The notes under the pieces were generated by a model. It saw only the letters and a program-made list of their open reading frames with translations. It did not search any database and was not told the origin of the DNA. Of a stretch of 64,000 nt of DNA, positions 45,618 through 55,381 are shown piece after piece. The stretch covers positions 31,280,811 through 31,344,810 of the forward strand of contig NC_045128.1 of assembly GCF_007655135.1 (NCBI RefSeq), read 5' to 3'. How positions within the stretch are numbered: the stretch's first letter is position 1; each line of letters starts with the position of its first letter. This stretch comes from Punica granatum. Taxonomy: Eukaryota > Streptophyta > Magnoliopsida > Myrtales > Lythraceae. Made by a program: the position numbers and the translations under genes.

Positions 45618-46323
45618 TGTTGGGGTTAGGGATGTACTCAACCAAACAATAACGCAGCGATTAATCTTCCTCCCCTTCTAGTGTAATCGAGATAGGAACT
45701 AATCAAATCAACCAACAAGCAGTAAAGTAAAATAACACCAATAATTTTACGTGGAAAACCCCGATGTGGGGAAAAACCACGGGACCAACTCCGAATCAAC
45801 GATCCACTATGAATGAAGGTTATACAATGTCTTTCATCAAGGGTAAACCCTTGGATCACCAAACTCAAGAGAAACACTCTCTTGGATCACCCAAATACTA
45901 AATTCGTCACCCACACCGGGTGGTTCACAAAATCAGCTGAAACAGCACCTACAGAGCTCGAATAGAAATTCTGACCGTTCAGAAGTTAGCCCCACGTGTT
46001 GTGAAGCTGCTGTCAAAATTTCGTCCCAATCGGAGTTCGTTTGATGTCCCGATCGAGGTTTGATCTCCAGCTGCGCGCTGCCCCTGTTGAGCAGAATTCG
46101 GCTCTGCTCTTCCTTTGTTCTTTGTGCTGTTTTGCTGCTTGCAGCTCCTCTGCCGCTGCTGTCTACACTCTGCTGCTACTGCAGTCTGCTGCTGCTTTTA
46201 TACCTCAGCTGATTTGCTGAAGAATAAACCCTAACAAAAATGGGTTCTTGGGCCTATTAAAGCCCGATAAAAGCCCAATACAATTTGAGCCCAACTTCCT
46301 CCAAATTGGAGGGATACCCAACA
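45618..46323 (-). repeat. 5' LTR of the copia element
   Basis: 706 bp, with TG...CA ends. Minus-strand TATA box at about 46195-46202 (GTATAAAAG), followed by a GCAGCAG-rich transcribed part. It is intact, unlike the split 3' LTR. Confidence 0.97.
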
Positions 46324-46747
46324 TGAAGAAAGTGGGGAGAGATCCCTCGGCACCTGCGAATCTCACCACCGGTAAGACCGACTTGAAACATCCTTCCTCC
46401 GTCCCCTGCTTCGCTTCCTTTCCTTTTATAATAAACTTCGACCATTTGCCGACACTCTTTTGTTTTGGAGCCCCTCTCTTTTTGTTCCCTCCTTCAATCT
46501 CATCCCTCAGCGTTTGAGTCCATCAAAAATGCAATTTCCCGCCAGAAAAATTCGCGAGTGAAAATATGAAATTGAGGGTACCATCTAGTATCAGCAACTT
46601 TGAAGAATTAGATATGGAGCTTTGTTAGATTAAGCTAACTACAACTGGAATTTGAAGATGATTTCCCTAATTTTCTTTATATATGGCCTTTGCATGCGTC
46701 AGTTGCAGACAGTTCGAGCGACCGAGACACAAATTTGAAAAGAAAAC

Positions 46748-46786
<39 letters not shown>

Positions 46787-46887
46787 TGTTTGGGAAAATT
46801 AAATACAGGGGCGTGCTTGAATAGAGAGTTGGTTCTTTTCTTTTTTTTTTTATTTGAATTAATATTCGCACGTGCCTGGCCCCTCCC
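46324..46887. promoter_or_regulatory. Former shared intergenic promoter region of the divergent copies 3 and 4
   Basis: With the 15 kb insertion removed, the ATGs of copies 3 (minus) and 4 (plus) are about 0.8 kb apart in head-to-head orientation. Near copy 3 the minus strand reads CCGAGGGATCTCTCCCC, and near copy 4 the plus strand reads CCGAGGGGATCTCTCCCC, so the two flanks are inverted copies of each other. The copy-4 side has TATAAATA; at the aligned place the copy-3 side reads TTCGCAGGTG, so its TATA box is missing. A GA microsatellite is at 46751-46781. Confidence 0.65.
46751..46781. repeat. (GA)n microsatellite
   Basis: About 15 GA dinucleotides. Confidence 0.95.
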
Positions 46888-46895
46888 TATAAATA
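46869..46895 (+). promoter_or_regulatory. G-box and TATA box of copy 4
   Basis: CACGTG at 46869-46874 and TATAAATA at 46888-46895, 133 bp before the ATG at 47021. Copy 5 has a TATA box at the same distance (134 bp), which supports both as core promoters. Confidence 0.65.
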
Positions 46896-47020
46896 ACCGA
46901 GGGGATCTCTCCCCTCTTTCTTCAATCCACAACTCTCTCTCCCCCTCTCCCTCTCCTTCTCTCCCTGGTTTCTTCCTTTTAAGTTTGGACTCTGCTCTGT
47001 TCTTTGTCTGAGCAAAAGAA

Positions 47021-47269
47021 ATGGGAAATGGTGGGACAACCTAGAAGAACCCGAAGGCGAGGCTTCCCCCGAAGAGAGGTTAGATCAAAATTAAGATCTT
47101 CAACCTCTTCGTGGAGACTCTTTGTCTCTCTCTGTTCCTCTTCAATGGCTGCCTCCAGAGAGGCTGTCGCTGGGCTCTGCGTCCCCGTTCCCGGAAAAGT
47201 AGCTTCTGCCGATTCAGAATTCCCCGAAAACATACAGAGCATATTGTAGAGTATATAAATGGAGCTTAA
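47021..47269 (+). pseudogene. Copy 4 of the short peptide gene, two in-frame TAG stops
   Basis: The frame starts MGNGGTT, like copy 3, but has TAG at 47042-47044 and at 47081-47083. It then continues open through IKIKIFNLFVETL and a long tail to TAA at 47267-47269. Aligned with copy 3, both stops sit where copy 3 has CAG (Gln), so each is a single C-to-T change. TATA and G-box are intact upstream. A frame shifted by one, from ATG at 47028 to 47249, is open for 73 codons and resembles the shifted frame of copies 3 and 6. I judge the original frame a pseudogene; whether the shifted frame is used is unknown. Confidence 0.72.
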
Positions 47270-47570
47270 TTTCTTCTTCATCAATTCGCCCTGTTTGTTT
47301 GTCCGTCCGTTTCACTTATGTTCGAAGAAATTAGTTAAGGTGAAGTTCTGGGGAACTAGTCAAGTGAGAGGTACTTCAATGGAGACTGGATAGTAAGAGA
47401 GAGAGAGGAATACTAATTGGAAGCAAATAACGGTGCCGATAGAGAAGGATGGAGAAGAGGCAGAGGAGAGAGGGAGGACTTGACCAGAGATCGAGGCAGA
47501 AGAATTCGTCAGTTGTGTGTTTTATTCTTGCTCAGTAGTTGTCTTTTGTTTCACGACTAAAATATGAGCT
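47270..47570 (+). other. 3' flank of copy 4, homologous to the 3' flank of copy 6
   Basis: Blocks such as GGGGAACTAGTCAAGTGA, AATTGGAAGCAAA, AATTCGTCAGTT and GTGTTTTATT recur in order at about 61350-61560. The duplicated unit therefore spans promoter-proximal leader, frame and about 300 bp downstream. Confidence 0.7.
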
Positions 47571-48791
47571 TTTTTCTAGCATGATACTCAGATGACCGGG
47601 CAAATGTATCAGGTGCTTCAATAACTCTTTTCCTTAAGTCAGATTTTGATTTCGAGTTCGACTTCCGTGAATAAAGATTATTCACCATTGAGAGAGTTCT
47701 ACTCTTGTAATTTGGCTTGCAATAGAAAAAAAAAAAGAAAATTAACTTAACTCGAATCTGAATAAATTGAGACTTATTAAATTTTGAATATAACGTAATT
47801 TTTTTAAAAAAAATATCATTCAATATAATGTCTTTTCTTATTATAAAAAAATTAATTGAACAAAAAGAGAATGAGAAATTTAAAAAAAGCTTGAAAATAC
47901 CATTTGTTAGAGTCGACCTCGAAATCATGCATCACTATATTATAGTTTTAGAAGGAAAGATACAAAAGTAACAAATGTCATAAATTAATATGGTTTCCTG
48001 ATTCCTCTTTGTTTTTAGTAATATCACAAAACAAAAAAATACTACTACCAATTTTTTTATGCGTCCATAATGTCACATAATATATCCGTTACACTCAAGA
48101 CCTTGCAGACATGTCAAGATCTCATCAGTCCTGGCTAACCGTAACAAAACAAAAATGTTGTCTCTAAACAAAACCAATTATTTAGGGTTTTTCACTTATT
48201 AGTGCCCAAATTACCAAATGAATATGCAATTCAAAGAATCTCATAATCGTTTCAACCGAAAATTACGAAAAATAAAAAATTATAATCTCACAATTGTTAA
48301 ATAAACCACTTCCCGTCCTAAAGTAAGGCAAGTTGATTTGCATGATTAACATAATGAAATTTCTCCTATTCATAATAATTTATTACAATCAGTCGTACAC
48401 ATTGCGAAATATCTCGAAAGAAAGTCCTCAAAAGATTTTAGTGCATTGAAGCTGGGAATCTTTACGTACGTTTACAAGACTGTTGTAGAATGATAAAAGG
48501 TTTTCATTTTTGTTTTTATTTTAATTTTTGGTGAAATAATAGAATGATTTTTGCTTTAAATCCTTTAGCCGTTTTTCGTTTGCAGCCCCAAAGTTTGATC
48601 TTTGTAGATTTTAAATATGAAATATTGATATTGAGATGGTAAAACTTTTTATTTTGGAAATCTTTTTCATTTTGGGATAACTTTAAGGTTAAAAATTCTA
48701 TTGGAATTTAAAGTTATTATTAGATAATAAATCTTTATAGTTAATTAATATAAAAGTTTTCTTGACATTCAAAAATATTATTAGGTAATGC
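47571..48791. other. AT-rich intergenic DNA, no gene
   Basis: No supportable gene. A weak RNA polymerase III B-box-like string (GAGTTCGACTTC, about 47657) occurs, but no convincing A box, so no SINE is called. Confidence 0.5.
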
Positions 48792-49273
48792 ATAGTTAGG
48801 GGTAATTACACTGGTTGTCCAAAAAGTTTCACTAATGTATCAAATTGGTCCAAAAATTTTTTTTTGCTACTTGATGGTACAAAGTATTTCAAAGTTGTAA
48901 CATGATAGTACAAACCGTGATCTCGCCATTGACGTCGTTATCTCGCCATTGACATGGGTGGACCTTTAAGTTAATTAAAAAAATATTTTGTACCTTTATG
49001 TTACATCTGTAAAACATTTTGGACCATTAAGTGACAAATTCAAAAGAGTTTGAACCATCATGTAACGTTCCACTAACTCCTAAAAATATATCAGAGCCAC
49101 TTGTTGGCCACGTTAGCTTCGCTTGACGGTATCGATGGTGAGATAACAGTTTGTACTATCATGTTACACTTTTGAAACATTTTGTACCATTAAATAGTAA
49201 AAAAAAACTTTTTGGACCAACTTGATACATTAGTGAAACTTTTTGGACCTCCAGTGTAATTATCTCTAACTAT
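48792..49273. mobile_element. Non-autonomous DNA element with long terminal inverted repeats (about 480 bp)
   Basis: The left end begins ATAGTTAGGGGTAATTACAC and the right end is GTGTAATTATCTCTAACTAT. The inverted similarity continues inward for about 160 bp (CAAAAAGTTTCACTAATGTA against TACATTAGTGAAACTTTTTG, and AACATGATAGTACAAAC against GTTTGTACTATCATGTT). No coding sequence. Long inverted arms suggest a MULE-type or foldback element, but no clear target duplication was found. Confidence 0.75.
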
Positions 49274-52200
49274 GAAAATTTTATTTGTTCTTTATTTAAT
49301 TGAAACTTTATTAATATTATCTAAATTATATTGGAGAAAATAATTGAATTTTCACTATGCTCCAAAACATTTATTTTTTATTTAACTTTCAAAAAATTAA
49401 AAAACGAAAAACAAAAAGGGCAGTCCAGCTGATGGATCGATTTAACATCAGAAGATGTGACATGAACCAATTTAACGCCGTTAACCTTAACCCCCCTTTT
49501 CTTTTCCGTTTTAGACCAACTATGACCACACCATTTGTTCTCTTCTATTTTTAATCATGATTAATTGCAAGAAATTCTTCCTCACCGTTTGTTTTCATCC
49601 TCTTCTCCTCCTCTCCATTTCTAAGGCGTTCTCCTCTTTTCATCTCAATCTCCTAATTTTGCCTTAACATTTTCTTGGACGAACAAAATTTGGACAAATT
49701 GTGGCCTCTCATTTACTCATCGAAGAATTTCTGAAAAGATTTGAGTAAAGTTTCTTCGATGAATAAGCCAACCAAAAAAAAAAACTTTCATGTAAGTGAG
49801 ACGGTGAGAATGAGAAAACATCGGGTGAAGTTTCAGAAGAAGATCAGAAATCAAGGCATGAAATTTCAAAAAATTAGAATTTAGAACCACAGCTTCTGAT
49901 ACTCGTTCAAATTCAACCTTTCTGATATGGGCCTGGCGTAATAGGCGGCCCATAAGCTCACAAAGATTTACATCTATAACAAGCCAGCCCACATTAAAGA
50001 CAATAAGCCAGCCCATGAAGGCAAGTACCTAAAAGGATATACAAGGAAGATACAACTTCAATCACACCCCCATTCTTGAACCGATTTCATTGCATCCTTC
50101 GATTATTGTCTCAAAATACACCGAAAATCGATATCCATATAAGTTCTATTTCGTCTTCGTCCTCACACGAACTCTGGCTTCATTCATCCCCAAACTCCAA
50201 CTTCTCCTTCAAAGCCCCAGAGTCTCTTTTTAACTCCAAGTGGTTAAATGTGGTTGTCACCTTCAAGCTGTTCGATGAAATGCTTAAGTCATTTGTTTTG
50301 ACATGTATATGATTTCCCGTTCTTTGCTGAATGTATACATTTTGGCATGGAATTTTGTTAAGTAGAAGGTTACTGTCCTCTTAGTTTGTTTTGCTGTAGA
50401 GATCATTCTCATATTTGCAGCAAACATTCATTTGTGTAAAAGGAATTATTCTCATCTCCCGTTAGGTACTTATCTCAATTCTGAAAGTGTAAAAGAAATT
50501 GTCGTGCAAATACTGTAAGATGAATAACAGTATATCTAGTCAAATGGGGGAACCATTGATTTTTGATAGGATGATGAGTCATCTCCAAGCAACCTGCGAG
50601 TATGACCACTCTCTCTTCAGTTAAGCCATGTTTATGATGTCCACTTCTTCCTAATTGTTTGAGTATATTATTAATTCTCGATTTTCATTTTTATTTTAAC
50701 CTTGATTTAAAGAGATTGGGTGAAGATTCGGAAGGATAGCAAAGTAAGATTGAAGATCATCGGGACTTGTTGTTTACACTCATTTTCCGCACTTCGCGGT
50801 AAATGGAGCCTAGTTGTGTGATGCTCATGAGATCGGCCCATGCGAGGAGAATAGCCCGAAATCAAAGCCCATGACAAGCTAACCCAAATTCACGGCACTA
50901 CCCATCAAGGATAGTCATGAACTGATGGGCGGCTCATGGAGGGAAATCGTGGATTATTTCCAAGCATAGGCGAGAACGAACATGGACGAATTTTTGGGCA
51001 CGTATGAAGATTGAGTGAGCATCAAGGAATTTCCATTCGAAGTCGATCTTAATATGGCATCCTTGGTGTCAAATTGGAAGATGAATATTCTATGGGGCTA
51101 AGATTGAAAATGAAGATTACTTGAAGAGTTACCATGGCGGGAGGATTTTTTTTTACTTCCATACAAGGGACATGCATATATTGCAATATGCATGGACGTG
51201 TAGCACCGTTGATTTTCCCTCTTATTTTATTTTCTTTCCTTAATCTTTAGCTTTGCGTAGTTTAGAATAATGGGGAATTATTCTCCAAGTTAATTTTCTT
51301 ATTTTCTTTCTTTCTTTAGTCTAGGCATTTAGGTAATAAGTGGATATTATGACAAAACGGCTCTACGACACGCACTTTTATTTTTATCGCACCGCATTTC
51401 AATATCTATCTTATCGGCACTATTTTCCTTATCATATAATAGCCTTTCGAGGCAATCCCGCCGATCCGTCGACTTATCCTTCTACTCGCCTTCATTCCCG
51501 ATCGAGGAGGTCATCCATGAGCTAAGGTCTTGACCTGAGCTCATCCTTTTCGCCTTCTAGTAGTCGGACCCAGCACTTCATTCCACTTCCTTCCAGCTAA
51601 CTCGGCCATAAAGCTATCCAAGTCCTTCACGAGCCAATCTAGGCCATGATCCATACTAAAGATTGGCTTTTAGCTATCTCTCAACGTCATCCAATTATTA
51701 GCACTCGTATTTAGGGAGACTTTTAACAGCCAAATCCTTGAGTCGTGTAATTTTCTGACCGTTATCATCAACTACTCCAACGACATCTCTCATAAACTCA
51801 GCTGCCGACTAGACCTACGGATCTCCGGGGTCGTGGTGCTACGCTCTAACACGATAAAGTCGGCTAGCGGTTTAGTTACCAATCCTTGGGGCTGTGCCCT
51901 GGCACGCTAAATAACCCTAATCTCGTGAGGTATTCAATTAGTAGGCGTCGAAAGTGGGATTGCATAATTCTACACGAAACACTCGTGTTAATGCCACATA
52001 AGTTGTATGCACCTTTTTATCTAATCTTGAGAATTTATCTATATAAAAGGTAGAGGACGAACAACCATTAAAGGTGAACTTGAAGAATAAAATTCGAGCA
52101 TAAAAAGGGAGATGAAGATTCAGGGATAGAGGACAAGAATGATGTGAAGAATAAAATTCGAAAAGAACAAGAGCGACATGGAGAAGCAATTCGAGATGAA

Positions 52201-52534
52201 GTTGTTGTAGAACAGGTATAAATTTGTTTCATAAGTATTTGTCTTCTTCGAGTTTTGGAACTATAGAATTCTTAAATTATTATGTAATGACTTTAAGAAT
52301 AATTATTTGGGTTGTCAATTTGATTCATGTATAATTTATGTTTGTCCATATTGCAATAGGCGAATAGCTCGTTGACAGATTCTAAAAGCTAATTTGCATT
52401 ATCATACACTGATAACAAGCTAGTAAGCTGCTGACAGTAGCACCTGTTATTTGTCCTCGTGGATTGAGTATGCTAATAACATGTTATTAGCAGACGAGAT
52501 ATTTATGTATTTATTGTGCATGTCACGATCCCCT
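49274..52534. other. Intergenic DNA with possible LTR-element fragments, no gene
   Basis: The part at about 50700-51950 has text reminiscent of gypsy LTRs (repeated AGCCCATGA/GGCCCAT phrases, TCGAGGCAATCCCG) but I cannot identify ends. No open frame has recognisable motifs. The 49720-50320 stretch carries only short frames. Confidence 0.45.
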
Positions 52535-52885
52535 AGAAGGTCAGCCAAGACAAGGCTCTCACGATCCAAATTGGGTCGGTCTAAGTTTGCTTTGGGTGAC
52601 CCTAACTTTTAGGTCGGCACTAACCATAGCTTTGCCGATCCAAAATTTGGGTCGGGCCTAACCATGACTTTGCCGACCAACACTTCAGCCGACCCATCAT
52701 TTTAGGTCGCCTTTGGTTGGGTCTATGGCGGCCCTTTTCTGAATGAGCCACCGAGCCTATCCCGACTGTACTTTAGGTGAACCTTTTTAATGGGTTGAGA
52801 GATTAGTCGAGAGACGTGGGGCGATCAATTTTTGAGTCATCCCAGGTCATTTTTTGGGTCGCCCTAGGCCCCCTTTGTTGTAGTG
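52535..52885 (+). mobile_element. CACTA-like terminal fragment 2 (right end)
   Basis: It ends ...CCCCCTTTGTTGTAGTG at 52885; the reverse complement CACTACAACAAAGGGGG matches the CACTA-type terminus. The 350 bp before it are packed with copies of a GGTCGG/CCGACC motif (for example TTTAGGTCGGC, TTGGGTCGGGC, GCCGACC) in both orientations, as in CACTA subterminal repeats. No left end or transposase in the window. Confidence 0.55.
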
Positions 52886-53632
52886 ACAGAGTTGATCAGA
52901 AGAGGCGATCCCTAGAGATGTGAAAATTGCTTGTCCTTTGGTATGTTGAAGGAGAAGAACGACATATTTGAGGTTCAATCCATCCTTGTGATGAACTAAG
53001 ACTTGAATGGCCAGTTTATTTCCGGTTTGATTTGGTTCAAATAAAGATGGAAAATGGCATGTGTCAGATTTTAATAGCATGGCCGACACAATGTTACAAC
53101 TTGCAACTCAACATGGATTAACAGAAAAAAAAGGGAGACACTGCTACTTAGAGCCAAAAAAAATGTGTGCGCACCCAACTGAGAAGTTCTCCTTCCCTCC
53201 TGTTTCTTTGTCCTTCTCGACAAATCTTCTGTCGACTAAGAAAATACTAGATGAGATTAACTCATACATTATAGTGCGCAAGTCTCTGAATGGATGTCAC
53301 ATAATCTTGTGAAGTCCACAATATTTATTTCTTTTGTGTTTTTCTCAACATTTAATTAGAATTTGTACATGTCACCTTAATGTGTTAGTCTCACCTAATA
53401 TTTTCTCGACATTCCTGTTCCGGATATCCATTGAAGTATCAAGTTGAGATTCCCAAATCTTCTTCTTCTGCTTCATCTTACTTTTATTGTTTACTTCATT
53501 TCCAATTAAATGATTATTACAGAGATGCAGGGATGATTACATCAACCGGAAATTTCGAATTCGGTTATTATCAGTACTTTGCGGGGAATGCGTGATAAAG
53601 GTGTGGAGCTTGGCGCCGCAAACTCAGGTCTC
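52886..53632. other. Intergenic DNA and 3' flank of copy 5
   Basis: No gene recognised. Nearest 53633 it forms the 3' flank of the minus-strand copy 5. A short frame at 53061-53312 has no recognisable feature. Confidence 0.5.
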
Positions 53633-53764
53633 CTAACAGAGGGAGAAGAGCTTCTCCACAAACAGCTTAAAGATCCGAACTTTGATCAGTCCTCTCTTCG
53701 GGGGAAGCCTAGCTTTTGGCTGCTTCTTGTTCATCGGGTTCATCTCGCCATCCCCATTTCCCAT
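53633..53764 (-). CDS. Copy 5 of the short basic RLPP-RGQIK peptide gene (43 aa, intact)
   Basis: Minus-strand frame MGNGDGEMNPMNKKQPKA followed by RLPPKRGLIKVRIFKLF, ending VEKLFSLC. The core lies at residues 19-35. Gln in RGQIK is Leu here, the only core change. The ATG context AAAGAAATGGG equals that of copies 3 and 4. A TATA box lies 134 bp upstream, so this is the copy with the best case for an intact promoter and frame together. The product is very short and basic, with no transmembrane segment. Its head faces a decayed plus-strand remnant at 54480, recalling the copy 3/4 pair. Function unknown. Confidence 0.65.
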   Translation of the reverse strand: MGNGDGEMNPMNKKQPKARLPPKRGLIKVRIFKLFVEKLFSLC

Positions 53765-53890
53765 TTCTTTGCTTCGTTTGAAGCCTCTGAACTGAAAAGA
53801 GATTCGACTGAAAACAGAGCAAAAGGGTGGAAGCTTAAGAGAGAGAATCGGAGTGAATTGGATTGAGGAAAGTAGGGGGAGATACTGTGA

Positions 53891-53903
53891 TATTTATACG
53901 TGC
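53891..53903 (-). promoter_or_regulatory. TATA box and ACGT element of copy 5
   Basis: On the minus strand GCGCACGTATAAATA: a TATAAATA box (53891-53898) directly preceded by a CACGT core. Distance to the ATG is 134 bp, nearly the same as in copy 4. Confidence 0.6.
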
Positions 53904-54469
53904 GCTATATCTTCCTCGGCCGATGAATCCGAGGGAGGGGGAGGGACAAATTTACAAATTTTTTTTGTCTTTTCTTTCTTCTTGGTGAGATCTTTTTCTC
54001 TCTTGCGCGGCCCGTCCAGCCATGCATGGAATTGTCGGAGGCGAGACACTGCTGACAATGTTGACATTTGAGTCAATCTCTCCGATCTCTTATTCAATCC
54101 CCTTCCCTCTGCTTTTCTTTCAAAAATGACTCTGAACGAAAAAATAATGTAATTTCATTTGGCAGTGTTTGACACATTATTTTGTAGAGCTCATAAACAG
54201 TAATTTCATTCTCTTTTCGATAAAAACAAAGAGAGAGAAGGGCAGATTGACTGGGCCAACTCCCAGCCAGCCACCTCCCCCTCCCTCAAGGTCACCAGAG
54301 GTGCCAGGGGACTCCAGCGCCCTCGCCAAAGGGGAAGGCGGCTGGGACCCCAACTATTCTACTGCAACAAACCCCCACACGATACCCAACAAAAAAAAAA
54401 AAAAGTCTATATTTTCTCCCTCTTGATTCATTAGCTTGAGCTTCTTTGCTCGGTCCAAAAAAAAAATAA

Positions 54470-54860
54470 AAGAATTTCTTTTTCTTATTTTGCTTGAGCG
54501 ACACAGATTGCTCTCCTCATTTGACTGGATGACAGAGATTGCATCGATCCAGGATTGTTTGATCACAAAAGAATCGATATAAACCGATGGTTTCATGGTA
54601 ATTGGGAATATGTCCCATTTGATCAATGAGTAAACAGCGGAAGAATGTCCCTGCCAGTGAGAAAAAGAGGCACGGATCTTTTCAGGCTTCTCCATCATAT
54701 AAAGTGATTTTTTGTAATGTTCCTGATTCCCTTGTGCACTAAATGTCTCTAAGGCTCGGAAGCTTAGTTAATGTTATTCCCATTGATGTTATTTATTCGC
54801 ACAATTACTGTATCAGAAATTGAAGCTCTTCGAATGAGAATATTATTCCCCTCTGTCAAT
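54470..54860 (+). pseudogene. Remnant 7: 3' part only of the short peptide gene unit
   Basis: Aligned with the 3' flank of copy 2, it shares GATCCAGGATTGT / GATTCAAGATTGT, TGGGAA...GATCAA, CAGCGG.AGA, GTGAGAAAA.GAGG and GGATCTTTTCA. It also shares ATGTCTCTAAGG and TTGATGTTATTTATTCG with copy 1's 3' end. The coding part is missing; upstream (about 54170-54430) is a different dispersed repeat. It lies head-to-head with copy 5. Confidence 0.55.
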
Positions 54861-54969
54861 ATTTATTTTTTAATTTCCTGTGATCAAGAAAATATTATAA
54901 TCATACCAAAAAAAAGAATATATATATATATACATATATATTAAGAAAAAGAAAAAGAAAAAGAAAAAG

Positions 54970-55135
54970 AAAATGGTTTAGTAAAAAATGAGTTTTCCTG
55001 ATTTCTGGAAAATAATTAAAAAATGGATAATGATAAAGAAAAGGAGATTTCCCATTTAGTTTGACTCCTAATAATTAGAAAGAGAGGAGAATCCCCACTA
55101 CTTCAGAAAGCAAGATGAACTGCTTTAAAAAAGAA

Positions 55136-55169
<34 letters not shown>

Positions 55170-55381
55170 GTATATACACATCCCATAAAAGAAGGAGAAA
55201 AAGGTTTAGTAAAAAAGAAGATGATAATAATAATATTATTAGAAAAAGGTTTAGAAAAAGGTTCCTGATTTCTGAATGATAAATAAAATGATAATAATAA
55301 TAATAATAATAATAATAAGGAGATTTCCCATTTAGTTTGACTCCTATAATTAGAAAGAGTGGAAAGCTTCAGAAAGCTAGA
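54970..55381. repeat. Tandem duplication, about 270-bp period, with microsatellites
   Basis: GGAGATTTCCCATTTAGTTT followed by GACTCCTA.TAATTAGAAAGAG and CTTCAGAAAGC occurs at about 55045-55110 and again at about 55319-55380. GGTTTAG and TTCCTGATTTCTG blocks precede each. A TA/TG microsatellite (55136-55175) and an ATA-type one (55288-55318) lie in it. Confidence 0.8.

Larger units (their letters stand above)
31259..46323 (-). mobile_element. Ty1/copia element (Tork-like), 5.45 kb, split by a nested Athila insertion
   Basis: Flanked by TGAAG on both sides (31254-31258 and 46324-46328). The 5' LTR is 45618-46323 (706 bp). The 3' LTR is 31259-31305 plus 40921-41579, also 706 bp once the inserted gypsy element is removed. 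The two LTRs differ at only two positions that I found by eye, so insertion is recent. A tRNA-iMet primer site and a polypurine tract are in the right places, and one gag-pol frame lies between. It sits in the 5' leader of copy 3 of the short peptide gene, in the same transcriptional direction as that gene. Confidence 0.97.

Noticed and set aside
47610..47735. Second SINE
   Set aside because: Only a B-box-like string is present; no acceptable A box.
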